In this document: piece after piece, positions 1 to 10,700 of the stretch
Layout: each line of letters opens with the position of its first letter
Position numbering within the stretch: position 1 is the first letter of the stretch
Assembly (NCBI RefSeq): GCF_001659605.2
Contig: NC_035175.2
Coordinates: 29,483,705 to 29,547,704, forward strand
Direction: 5' to 3'
DNA: 64,000 nucleotides
DNA from: Manihot esculenta
Taxonomy: Eukaryota; Streptophyta; Magnoliopsida; Malpighiales; Euphorbiaceae
Program-made: the position numbers and the translations under genes
Notes under the pieces: model-generated
The model's input: only the letters and a program-made list of their open reading frames with translations
The model's database searches: none
Told to the model about the DNA's origin: nothing

Positions 1-1375
1 TTACGGCTTTCCATGATAATCTCATAGGGACGGTTGATGAGTTCAAAGAGGGTGTTAAAGAGTCAGTTAATGACATTAGTAATGAATTGCAGTTTCTAAA
101 AAGTGAAGTGAAGGTATTAATGAGAGTGGCTAGCGAGCCAACATCAAAAGCCTCTAGGTTGATTGAGTCCAAAGTTCCAGAGCCAAAGGCTTTTGGAGGG
201 GTCCGGGGTGCTAAAGAGGTAGAGAAATTCCTCTTTGATATGGAGTTATTCTTTAAAGTTACAAAATGTAACTCTGAGGAGGAAAGGTTAGAGGTGGTAC
301 CTTAGTATCTGATAGACGATGCAAAACTATGGTGGAGGAATACAGTGGCAGATACAAGGGGCGGTCAATGTGCAATTAATTCTTGGGATGTCTTTCAGAA
401 GGAATTAAAGGCTCAATTCTACCCGGATAATGTGTCCCTAAATGCTCGATGGAAGCTAGGAGAGTTGCAACAAACTGGTTCAGTTCGGGATTACGTGAGG
501 GAGTTCCTAGCACTAATGCTGAATACAAAAAACATGGACGATGAGGATAAATTTTATAACTTTATGAAAGGGTTGAAACCCTGAGCTCAAAGTGAGTTGA
601 TGAGGCAACAAGTGAGAGAAGTCAACGCAGCTGTAGCCACTGCAGAAAGCTTGGATGACTTTGCTGGCAATGAGTTTAGAAGGAAGCTTAGTTCCTCAAT
701 CGACCAAGATAGTCACTCAAATAAGTGGACCAAGGCAATAAGCGGGGGAGTGGACCAAAGTGATTAGCGTGCCATTGGGGCAAACACATACCAAGCAAGT
801 AATGTTGGGAAAAGTTAGCATGTTGAGGGAACACATAGTGTCTCAAATAAGGCCTCAGTTGTCCAACATCAACCGGTAAGGTGTTACTTATGTAACAGGC
901 CACACTGTTTTATAGAGTGTCCTCGTAAAAAGGCCTTGAATGTACTGAGGGTGATCCAAGGAGATGAGGATGATGCGGGAGAAGGGGAACCTAGTGCTGA
1001 AATCGAAGATCCACACAAGTTAGGTGCATTGCGCTCCATATAAGTTGTGGAAAGGCAAAATAGGGGGCGTGCTATGGAGAAAGGTTGATGTACGTAGACA
1101 TATGGATTAATGGAGAAGAAATAGAGGCCTTGGTGGATACAGAAGAGCTACTTACAACTTTATGGCAGATACTTTAGCCATAAGGTTGAAGTTGATGGTG
1201 CAGAAAACTATTGGGAAGGTGAAGACGGTCAACTCCAAGGCTCTGGACATAGGGGGAATGGCGGTCGGTGTATCGTGTCAGCTGGGCATATGGAAGGGAA
1301 TAATGGATTTCACAGTAACTCCACTTGATGACTTCAAAGTGGTGATTGGAATACAATTCCTTTGAGCTGCACACG
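1..1375 (+). pseudogene. Decayed Ty3/gypsy gag-protease fragment
   Basis: One reading frame through positions 1-1020 reads as a retrotransposon capsid: an N-terminal helical part, a retrotrans_gag-like core (WWRNTV, SVRDYVREF, FMKGLKP) and a CCHC knuckle near 878-930 (CYLCNRPHCFIEC). In-frame stops at 303-305 and 582-584, plus later ones, break it. From about 1085 a retropepsin-like stretch follows in another frame; the catalytic Asp context is VDTEESYNF instead of the usual D-T/S-G-A. No reverse transcriptase or integrase follows. The 5' end lies outside the window. The family assignment rests on gag and protease style only; the exact lineage is unknown. Confidence 0.7.
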
Positions 1376-2317
1376 TGATTCCTATTTCTGCCACAAATTG
1401 TTTTGTGATGTTAGGGGAGGAAACATGTTGTATTCCCACAAGGAGGAGTCCAAGAGTCCGAAGTGAGATTGTCTAGATTGTCGCCCCAAATATCAACTCC
1501 CAAAGGGGTGTGTGGAGTACTAACAAGAATAAGTGGATGGATGAGTTAGTTGTCAACTATTTATTGTTATGGTTTACTTTTGGAAACCACTTGGTAGGAG
1601 AATGAGAATTAAGAATTTTATGCTCTATTTTTGTTTCCTTATTTTGCAATAAAAAGTAGTTTCCTTTCTTCATAGTATTAGGAAGTAGGTGCAGTGAACT
1701 GGTTGAATAACTAATAGAATGTTATTATTTACCTTTGTTTTTGTATACTTTGGTTACTAATTGTTTGAGTATAACCTTGCTATTGATGGGCTTCTTTTGA
1801 GCTTCGTGCAGATTAATCGTTTTCGGCGGATTCTGCAGTTTGAGAATTGGTGATAACGGGTGAAGGCTAAGGAAATAGAGGTAGAAGAGTGAAAGCAAAC
1901 TCGGATGTGGAGAGTTGAAAGGAGGCGGCGAGGACAAACTCAGAGTCGTGGGGTTGGTGCAACACCCTGCCCATAGGTGCTTACCAGTGTTAGGGGAGAT
2001 GTTGCAAAATCAGCAATCATCGAGAAGTAGGGAACAACAACGCTAGGAAAATAATTCACAACCTTAGTTCGATCTTATCGAAGATTGAAGACCAACTGCC
2101 AGCCCTTATTGCGAAAAATTGAAGTGGGTGAAATCCAATCAACGAGACAAGTTTCGGCAAGAATAAAGCTTCCGACATCAAATAGTCTGTCAAACAACAA
2201 TTGTGATGCTAAGAATCATCCATATAAAGCTCTATCAAAATGGGAAGACAGAGTCAAATGTTCAAGCGAAGATTCAAGACCGTTGTCACCCTCAATCGAC
2301 GAGGACGTCGACCGTTT
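1376..2317. other. No gene recognised; probable retroelement spacer
   Basis: This stretch lies between the gag-protease remnant and a possible polypurine tract. I see no conserved protein, RNA gene or clear repeat. The small reading frames here resemble nothing I know. It is probably the decayed 3' part of the same element. Confidence 0.4.
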
Positions 2318-2345
2318 AAGTGGGGAAGTGTCACAATCATACAGT
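2318..2345 (+). repeat. Possible polypurine tract and 3' LTR start
   Basis: A purine run (aagtggggaag, 2318-2328) is followed directly by TGTCACAATC, a common way for plant gypsy LTRs to begin. The LTR's end could not be found, and no 5' copy is in the window, so this is tentative. Confidence 0.35.
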
Positions 2346-2990
2346 TTTCAGGGACCAAAAGTGTAATTTTCCAATATTGGAATTTCCAGAAAGTAATATT
2401 GGGATAAATTAGTATAAATTAGTGGGAAGATAAGGGCTGAGACAATTTGTTGTAATTCCTTTCTATGTATTTATTTTGGGGGGTGTCATACGAGACATGT
2501 TGATGTCTCATCCTAGAACAAGCCTATTTGTTTCTAAGGCTCTTTAGGGGGGAGTGACTAGTTGGCCAACAGTGAGAATTGGGCCCAGCTAGCCATCGTA
2601 GGCCTACGGAGTCCCTAGATAGTGCCTCTACTCCTTGTAGATCATCCCCTCTATCTACAAGTCGTGAGAGGATTGTTGCTATAATTGTATAATGACTATT
2701 TTGCCCCTGGAATAAAATAAATAGCCCGTTCATTAAATTACGGTGTTGAGTTGCCATGTTTGATGTGCTGGTATTGCTATGATTATTCATTGTTGATATT
2801 TGATTGACTACTTGTGACTTAACCCCGTTTTTATGATAACAAGACGGGAGGTCCTAAGCCAAATATTCTGTTGTGCAGGTGTACGCCTGAATTTGTTGGC
2901 TGACTTGGCTTGAAAGGAGTTCAAACCAGGTGCCGCACAGTTCCAGGCTAGTGCTAAAATCTGAAACCATGAAACCTAGCTTTCGTGCGT
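2346..2990. other. Unassigned sequence, possibly decayed LTR
   Basis: No gene is visible. If 2329 is an LTR start, this is LTR body that ends somewhere before the repeat-rich Tat2 remnant begins near 3000. Confidence 0.3.
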
Positions 2991-3345
2991 TTTCTTGTCC
3001 TATTGAGCTTTCGGTTGTTGTTTAGCCCTAATTAGTTTTCCGAATATTTTTTCGCACATCTTTCGAGCTTTTTGCCCTAAACTTTGATCGAGTTCTTTTT
3101 TCTCCCTATCATCTTCCGGGCTCATAGCCCTAATTTTCATCCGAGCACTTTTGCTCTTTTGCATCTTCTGAGCATTTTTGCTTTTGCATATCTTCCGGGC
3201 TCTTTTACCCTTAAGCATCTTCCAATCATTTTTGCACTTACGCATCTTTTGGGCACTTTTGCCCTTAAGTATCTTCTAAGCATTTTTACTCTTGCGAGCT
3301 CCTTTTACTCAAGCTTCGGGGCATTTTTCTAACTCTTGCAGCCTA
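2991..3345. repeat. Degenerate tandem repeat of about 30 bp (Tat2 3' region)
   Basis: Imperfect units of the type 'cttccgagcatttttgccct' recur about every 30 bp. The style matches the region downstream of pol in Tat-lineage retrotransposons, and gag of the same element lies to the right on the minus strand. Confidence 0.6.
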
Positions 3346-3360
3346 TCATCAAATGACTTA

Positions 3361-3690
3361 GAAACTTCTTGTGATACGGGACTAACTCCCAGTTGGTCAG
3401 CCTAGCGTATACCTGCCTTATGGCCTGGTATGAAATACCTTAGAAACTTTTTTGTGAAGCGGGACTAACACTCGATTGGTCGGTCTGGCGTACCTGCCTT
3501 ATGGCCTTAGCATGAAATGCCTTAGAAACTTTTTTGTGAAGCGGAATAACACTCGATTGGTCGGCCTAGCGTACCCGCTTTATGGCCTTGGCATCAAATG
3601 CCTTAAAAACTCTTGTTCATCGGGACTAACACCCAGTTGCGTGGCCGGAGGTTTCCCTCCAAAGGCTTGAAACTTTTGTTCATTGGTCCA
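3361..3690. repeat. Tandem array, about 82-bp unit, four copies
   Basis: Units begin with 'gaaacttttttgtgaagcgg' or a variant at 3361, 3443, 3525 and about 3606, and share 'gcctagcgtacctgcctt' and 'atggcctt'. The period is 81-82 bp. Such arrays between pol and the 3' LTR are known from Tat-lineage elements. Confidence 0.75.
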
Positions 3691-4330
3691 ACGCCTAATC
3701 CTCTGGTCTGTAGGATTCTCGTCTTATAGCCGTATTTTTGTGGGACTAACATCCAGTTATTAAATGCCTTCTTATATGGGACCAGCGCCCGGATGGCATT
3801 GTGGTCTTTATGAATGTTTTTATTACATGGACCAACACCTAGATGGCTTAGCAATTTCCTTATGGCCTTGATTAGTGGGACAAACACCCGAGTAGCCTGG
3901 CGAAGACTGCCTTGTGACCTGTCCTGGCGAAAACTGCCTTATGGCCTTGATTAATGGGACTCATGCTCGAATGGCTTGTAATTTCCTTATGGCCTTTTAT
4001 GCATTTGTCTCTGTGAATCGATGCCCGGATGGCTTGGCAATTGCCTTATGGCATTGATTAGTGGGACCAGTGCCCAAGTGGTCTGGCGAAAACCGCCTTG
4101 TGACCTAGCCTAGTGAAAACTGCCTTATGGCCTTTATTAGTGGGAACCATGCCTGGATGGCCTAGTAATTTCCTTATAGCCTTTTATGAATTTTTCTACT
4201 CGGACCTATGCCCGGATGGCCTGAAAATTGTCTTATGGCCTTGATTAGTGGGATCAATGCCGAAATAGCCTGGCGGAAATCGCTTTGTCACCTAGCCTGG
4301 TGAAAACTGCCTTATGGCCTTTATTCTTAT
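3691..4330. repeat. Degenerate higher-order repeat, about 188 bp
   Basis: The phrase 'gaaaactgccttatggcc' recurs near 3922, 4111 and 4299. Shorter related units (atggccttgattagtggga, gcccggatggc) lie between. It appears to be a diverged continuation of the 82-bp array to its left. Confidence 0.65.
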
Positions 4331-4439
4331 CTCCATGCTTTCATCCATCCAACGATTCTGATTTTCCTATCAAGGAAGCTTGAAGAATGCATCTTAGTTT
4401 TACAATATTTCTATAAATCATAAATATTTTATAAGGATG

Positions 4440-5153
4440 CATTTCCTCGGTCGTCTAACTTAGCCAATTTTAAAGTTTGGAGTTGAATCCAGGAGCTGAA
4501 TGTCTACGACATTCTCCTTATTGTCTCCCCTACTAACACTCTATCCTTTTGTAATTACATGAATAACCCCCATAGGTTCACTATCAGGGGTGATTTCGAG
4601 AATTGTTACCTTGAGCTCAAACCTCCTATCTTTTCTCGAACTTTCAAAGTGTGCCATTCCTCACTGATATTTTGATCTCGTCTTTCAATTGCCAACACTC
4701 CTCTATTACATGTCTGTGGTCTACATGAAAATAGCAATACTTGGTTCTGACTCATTTTTCAGCTTTCTTAGAATTTGAGTGGCCACCTGATCTCCTTGTC
4801 GTTTTTCCTAAACTATATTAGAATATGTGTTTGTGAGTCATTTATTAGGGCGTAATTCTTATACTTACTTTGGTCATCCCTTCCTTAGGAGACTGGGTAA
4901 TCTTTGTGTTCTTCCCTGTATCCTTACTTTCCCGGCTTTTGGTCTTGTTTTTTGCTCGTTCTTCTGTCCTCTTCTTGTCCTTCCTGGTGTCTTAGAGAAG
5001 CCCGTACTAGCTTTCTACCATTTTCTTTCGACGCATCATCTGATGACTTCTCTTCTATAAACTTTTCCTTCCCTTTGGATTGCATCTGGATTGCCCTTGT
5101 CTGAGGCCTTGAGGTGTCAATGAGACTTCATACCTTCAATTAGGAGCCATGAG
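4440..5153 (-). pseudogene. Tat-lineage gag, 3' part (Tat2), broken
   Basis: On the minus strand the stretch near 4655-4740 reads KYCYFHVDHRHVIEECW, which is the Tat-type gag zinc-knuckle signature (C-x2-H-x-H-x4-C style followed by QLKDEI). The flanking frame contains several stops. The fragment ends at 5153, where element A is inserted; the other half of the gag resumes at 15142. To its left there is no protease, RT or integrase before the tandem repeats, so pol is deleted. Confidence 0.65.
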
Positions 5154-5330
5154 TGTAATACCCGGCTAGACTCCGGTATCGGAATTCCTACCGTCCGGTG
5201 GAATCTCGGATGTCGGAAGCCTCTAGTAGGGTAAAATCATGTTTTCATAAAATGTTTTAATGTGTTTTATGTTTTAAGCATGAAAGAAAACGAGTTTTTG
5301 CATGAAAATAGCACTGGAGGAAAACTCAGG

Positions 5331-5455
5331 TTCGGCCGCCGAACCCCTAGTTCGGCCGCCGAACATGCATGCACTTCGGGAGTGCTTTAGGCCCCCGAAG
5401 GCATAAGTGAGGGAAGTCCAGGTTCGGCCGCCGAACCTCAAGTTCGGCCGCTGAA
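5331..5455 (+). promoter_or_regulatory. Phased dyad doublets upstream of TATA (element A)
   Basis: Four copies of TTCGGCCGCCGAA, the last with one mismatch, start at 5331, 5351, 5423 and 5443. Within each pair the starts are 20 bp apart, the pairs are 92 bp apart, and the last copy starts 67 bp before TATA. The same geometry recurs in elements B, D and E. The centre contains GCCGCC, the core recognised by plant ERF factors; binding here is inference. Confidence 0.7.
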
Positions 5456-5509
5456 CATGGCATGCATGCGGAGGCACATTCGGCCCCCGAACGTGGTCTG
5501 GCCAGCCAC

Positions 5510-5517
5510 TATAAAAG
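5510..5517 (+). promoter_or_regulatory. LTR TATA box (element A)
   Basis: TATAAAAG lies in a conserved context (cagccactataaaaggg) in the 5' LTR, about 240 bp before the first donor-like splice site. Transcription probably starts about 30 bp downstream. Confidence 0.8.
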
Positions 5518-7448
5518 GGTCCCTTAGCCGAAAACAGGCGAGCTTTTTTTTTTCCCCATTTTCGGCCAAGGTGAGCTCTCCGCCGTCCCTCACCAATCTT
5601 TGATGTTCTTCCTCTAAATCTTTCAAGATTTTCATTTGTTTTAACTTTGTTTTGAAGATTTAAGCTTTTGAGCAAAGTTTTGGAGCTTGGAGGTTCAAGA
5701 ACCCAATCTCTCCCAACTCCGAGTTTTAGGTCGTCTCTCTCTCGATCTTCAAGAGGTAAGAGCCGATCTTAAGCTCATTGCATGTTTTAAGTAAGTTTTA
5801 AGTAGATCTATGGGTTAGAATGCATGTTTAGGTTATGGTTATGTTTATGGGTATAAATGTATGTTCATGAACAATGTGGATGCTCGTTGTGTTGTAGATG
5901 GGGTTTATGATGGTTTGAGACCCCTAGGAACATGTATGCTTGTGTTTGTGTGTTGTAGAATAGGTTTGATGCATGTTTGGAAGGTATGGAGGCAAAATGT
6001 GCAAAAGGAGCCAAGTTCCTGCCCTTTGGCAGAAACCAGGTTCTGCAGCCGAAGGACTTTCAGCCGCCGAACATGGCTGGGGAAGCAGCCTTTCGGCTGC
6101 CGAAGCTTGCCCCCGAAAGGAGACTTTCGTCTCTGTCTGGCAGTTTCGGCCGCCGAAAGTGCCGCCGAACATGCATGATTTTCGTCTTTGTCTGGGAGTT
6201 TCGGCCGCCGAAGGTGCCGCCGAACCTGCCTGACTTTTGGCTCTGGAGGGACTTTCGGCCGCCGAACCTGCCGCCGAAAGTGCCCTGTCCAGGCCTCCTT
6301 TGCATGTTTTTCTATGGTTGTTTCATGATGTTTTAGGGGGTTTTTGGGGAGTAGTTTATAGTTATGTTCTAGTATGTTTGGTCCCTCATTTGAGTCCACC
6401 TGTGTAGGTTCGGACCCGAGGAACCGAGGACCCCAGCAGTGAGTTCAGCTGCTTCGGTATTGTCAGAGTCAGCCAGAGGTGAGTGGAATTAAACTTAATC
6501 TTTTAAATTGAGAAATTAAATGTTTTATCATGTTTCATGCATCATGATCATAGGATGATTGCATTAGTTTTCACGAATATGCCGCATTGCATCGATTGTT
6601 GTTGATGTGGGTGAATGTTGGATGACCCAATTAGTCCATGACAGGAAGACCAGGACCCCATTCTACAGCCTGGCACAGAGTAAGGAAAGACCAGGACCCC
6701 ATTCTACGGCCTGGCACGGTTATGGAACTCGAAGACCAGGAGCCCAGAGGAGGCCCTAGGACAATGGTAAGTAATGTATGTTATGATAGGAAGACCAGGA
6801 CCCCATGCTACGGCCTGGCACAGAGTTAGCTTGGACTAATTGGTGACAAGTTCACCCAGCCCTTATGTGAATTGTTTGTGTTATGATGCATTTCATTGAA
6901 GCATAGTGTTAATATATTTTATAGTTCTACTCACTGGGCTTTTAGCTCACCCCTCTCCCTTTTACCCCCAGGATTGCAGGTACAGGATAGAAGAGGAGGT
7001 CGGTTAGAGTAAAGCTTGTTTATGTAATAGGTAGAATGTGGACATGACAAATCGTAGAACGATGTAATGTTAAAGTACAATATAGTTATGTAATGATGTT
7101 TATGGATATTAGAGGTGTGCTTGACCATAGAATGTTGTTATCCCTTTTAATTCTTGATCTTGGATTTTATGTCGTTTATGTAAACCAATTCAACTTATGT
7201 TATGTCACCCTTTGGGGGCACCGATGAGATCCCACAGAGGGATCAATGTTATGTTAATGTATATGCTTAGGTTGAGTTTGGTTGATGTTTATGGAAAGAA
7301 AAGTTTTAATTTTTATGTATGTTGTTGATCATGTATGGGATCATACAGGTTTACAGGTTGCATGTCAGGCTTGCTACAGGTCCCGGCGGCCTTAAGCCGA
7401 TCTGTATCCTAGCGCCGGTAGCGGTCCAATTTTCGGGTCGTTACAGAG

Positions 7449-7460
7449 TGGTATCAGAGC
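7449..7460 (+). other. Primer binding site (element A)
   Basis: TGGTATCAGAGC lies three bases after the LTR end. It is complementary to the 3' end of plant initiator-Met tRNA, the usual minus-strand primer of this group. Confidence 0.9.
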
Positions 7461-7716
7461 TCTAGGTTCATATGGTCGGACCTAGAGTGTCAGGCTCATA
7501 GATGTTATAGAAGGTCAAGCACAATAGGAAAGATCATGTCCACTAGGATAGGATGTGGAGTCCTGTCTTGTATGATGATGTGAAATGCCATGATAATATG
7601 CATGTGCATTAATGATATGCTATGATATGTAATGTATGTGATGTGGGTTCATGTGTTCCCACATGAACCATATGGTGCTAATGTTTGCTTGTTATGTGCG
7701 GTTTTTCAGAAACAGG

Positions 7717-10700
7717 ATGAGAGGAACTCGTCGATCAGCAAGATTGACTGGAGTACCACCTGAGGATGAGGGCACGAGCGCCCGTCCTCCAGCATTGCCT
7801 AGGGCAATGTCTAGTAGGTCTAACAGAGAAAGAGCAGCAAGAGACCCTAGAAGGTCTCTGGATCTGGGTAGAAGCAGATCAGTGAGGGGAACAGTTCAGG
7901 GAGGAATGTCTGAGGGCATGGGGGATGATATGGATGTAGAGCAGAGGAGGGATGGCAGTCTGGGAGTTAGCATGTCAGAAGAGGGAATGGGAGAGTCCCA
8001 AGGAGGCACTCAGGCCTCGGGATTTGTTCAGCCACCCCACTACCCACATTTCTCACAACACCCCGGGTATTTGATGGGAGGTACATCGGATTACCCTAGC
8101 TTCACCCCTTATCCCACACAGATGCCATACCCACCATACTACCCACCATACTCACAGTACCCAATGTATCCACCTCCACCCTACTATCCAAATCCAGCAA
8201 ACCCTACCTCAGAAAATGTTGCACCATCTCCACCACCTGCAGAACCAGCAGCCCCAGTTACTCAACCTTCTAGACCTAGCTCAGCCAGTGGGAGCAAGGT
8301 CAAGATGACTGACTACATGAAGTTGGGTGCTCCTCAGTATGAAAAAGGGGATGACCCGTTTGTGTATCTTGAGAGGGTCAAGGTGATCACAAATGAGATT
8401 GGGGCTGATGACAGTAGAGCCATTCAGATGGCTGGGTTCACACTTAAGTGCAAGAAGGCACGAGAGTGGTTCAAGAATTATGTGAACCCGAGAGTGGACA
8501 GCATGTCTTGGGAGGAGTTTGCAAACGAATTTGCAGGATGGGCTTTTCCCGATAGTTCAAGGGAGCTGAAGATGATAGAGTTTGAACAGTTGAGGCAGAC
8601 GGATGAAATGAGTGTAGAGGAGTACACCGACAGATTCTTGGAGCTGTTGCCTTTTGCTGGGCAGAGTCTGGATACAGATTCGAAGAGGTCAAGGAGGTAT
8701 GTCATGAAACTCCATTCCAGGTATTCCTCCTTGATTCAGTCAGTGGACAGGGAGAGCTTCCATGCCATAGTAGATATGGCCAGGAAAATGGAGGCCAGTG
8801 CCATCGTTCAGGGGACAGTTAAGCAGTCAGTGGCACAATCTTCTGGTCCTAAGGGGGAAGATTAGATCCCTCTACCCTGAGTGCAGCAGCTTCAGGCAGT
8901 AAGAGATGGGGTAAGCCCAAGGGTAAGAAGAACAAGTTCTGGAGTAAAGTCAAGTCCAGTCTGGGATTTGGGAGTGGCTCAAGCTCTGGTGCAGATAATG
9001 CAATTTGTGCGAGGTGTGGTAAGCCACACAAGGGAGTATGTCGGTTTGGGACGAACGCCTGTTTCAGATGTGGTCAGGAGGGGCATATGGCTTGAGAATG
9101 TCCAAGAGCAGTCCCGATGGCTCAGTCCCAGCAGACAGCCTCAGGCAGTGTAGCGCAGCCAGCAGCTCCAGCCATGACTCAGGCCAGTGGCAGAGGCAGA
9201 GGGAGAGGAGCAGCCTCTTCTTCAACGGGTTTCCGAGGTGAAGGTCCATTAGCTCCAGCATGGATCTTCACAATGACACAGCAGGAGGCAGATGCATCTA
9301 ACACCGTGGTGGCAGGTAACTTAGTCATTGGTTGTTCAGATGTGTATGCCTTGATGGACCCTGGTGCATCTCATTCTTTTATTGCTCCGAGAGCCGTGGG
9401 GAGGTTGGGTCTGATGACTTCTGGGTTAGAGTGTCCTCTCTGGGTCAGTGGACCCAAATGTGATCCATCAGTGGCAGAGTCAGTCTGCCAGTGTAGTCCT
9501 GTGTTTGTTGAGGGAAGATGCTTGTCCGCCGACCTGGTGGTTCTAGATTTGACAGATTTTGACGTCATTCTAGGGATGGACTGGTTATCTACCCATGGTG
9601 CTACCTTGGACTGCAGGGACAAGGTAGTCAGGTTCAGAGGTCAGGATGGGTCTGAGGTTGTCTTCAGAGGAGACAGGAGGGGTACTCCTAGAGGTCTAAT
9701 ATCAGCTCCTCAGGCTCGAAGGTTGCTCAGGAGGGGGTGTCAGGGGTATTTGGCTCATGTGAGAGAGCTTAGCAGTCAGGTCAGAGAGCCCGCCTCGGTG
9801 CCAGTGGTTAGAGAGTTCTTAGATGTGTTCCTAGACGAGCTGCCAGGTTTACCACCTGCTAGGGAGATAGAGTTCGAGATAGAACTGATGCCTGGAACCC
9901 GACCGATCTCTATTCCTCCCTACAGGATGGCGCCAGCAGAATTGAAAGAGTTGAAGGAGCAGTTACAGGAGCTGGTAGACAAGGGCTTCATCCGACTGAG
10001 TACCTCACCCTGGGGTGCTCCAGTTTTATTTGTGAGAAAGAAGGATGGATCCCTTAGACTTTGTATTGACTACAGGCAGTTGAACAAAGTCACTACCAAG
10101 AACAAGTACCCATTGCCGAGGATCGACGATCTATTCGACCAGCTAGCAGGAGCGGGTTGTTTCTCCAAAATAGATCTGAGATCGGGGTACCATCAGCTGA
10201 GGATCAGAGATGAGGATGTGCCAAAGACAGCTTTCAGGACCAGATATGGGCATTTTGAGTTCCTTGTGATGCCGTTCGGGTTAGCCAACGCCCCTGCAGC
10301 ATTCATGGATCTCATGAACAGAGTGTTTAGCCAGTACCTGGATCACTTTGTTATTGTCTTCATAGATGATATCTTAGTGTATTCCAGGAATGCAGAGGAG
10401 CATGCCCATCATCTGAGGTTGGTTTTGCAGACCTTGAGGGAACATGGCTTGTATGCCAAGTTCTCCAAGTGTGAGTTCTAGTTGAGGAGCATTTCATTCT
10501 TGGGGCATGTGGTGTCAGAAAATGGTATAGAGGTGGACCCCAAGAAGGTAGAAGTTGTGGCTAACTGGCCTAGACCCACTTCAGTGACAGAGATTAGAAG
10601 TTTCTTGGGTTTAGCAGGTTACTACAGGAGGTTCGTTCAGGACTTCTCGAAGATAGCAGCTCCTCTGACCAGACTGACCAGGAAGAATCAGAAGTTCATG

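Larger units (their letters stand above)
5154..7445 (+). repeat. Element A 5' LTR (2292 bp)
   Basis: It starts TGTAATACCCGG and ends GGGTCGTTACA directly before the primer site. Inside are two doublets of the TTCGGCNGCCGAA dyad (5331 and 5351; 5423 and 5443), a TATA box at 5510-5517, a donor-like site at 5755/5756 (CAAGAG|GTAAG), a second dyad cluster at about 6030-6290, an acceptor-like TGTGTAG (6401-6407), a second donor-like AGAG|GTGAGT (6478/6479), and three CCAGGACCCC...GCCTGG minisatellite units (6640-6825). Confidence 0.95.

Noticed and set aside
2085..2366. 93-residue open frame
   Set aside because: No recognisable domain. Its end overlaps a likely polypurine tract and LTR start.
5905..6399. 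Long minus- and plus-strand frames rich in FGGR, SAAE or RRPK repeats (also near 13518-14001, 25607-26044, 33206-33643 and 62191-62661)
   Set aside because: They are translations of the TTCGGCNGCCGAA dyads in LTRs, occur in several frames and on both strands at once, and shift between sister LTRs. Not proteins.
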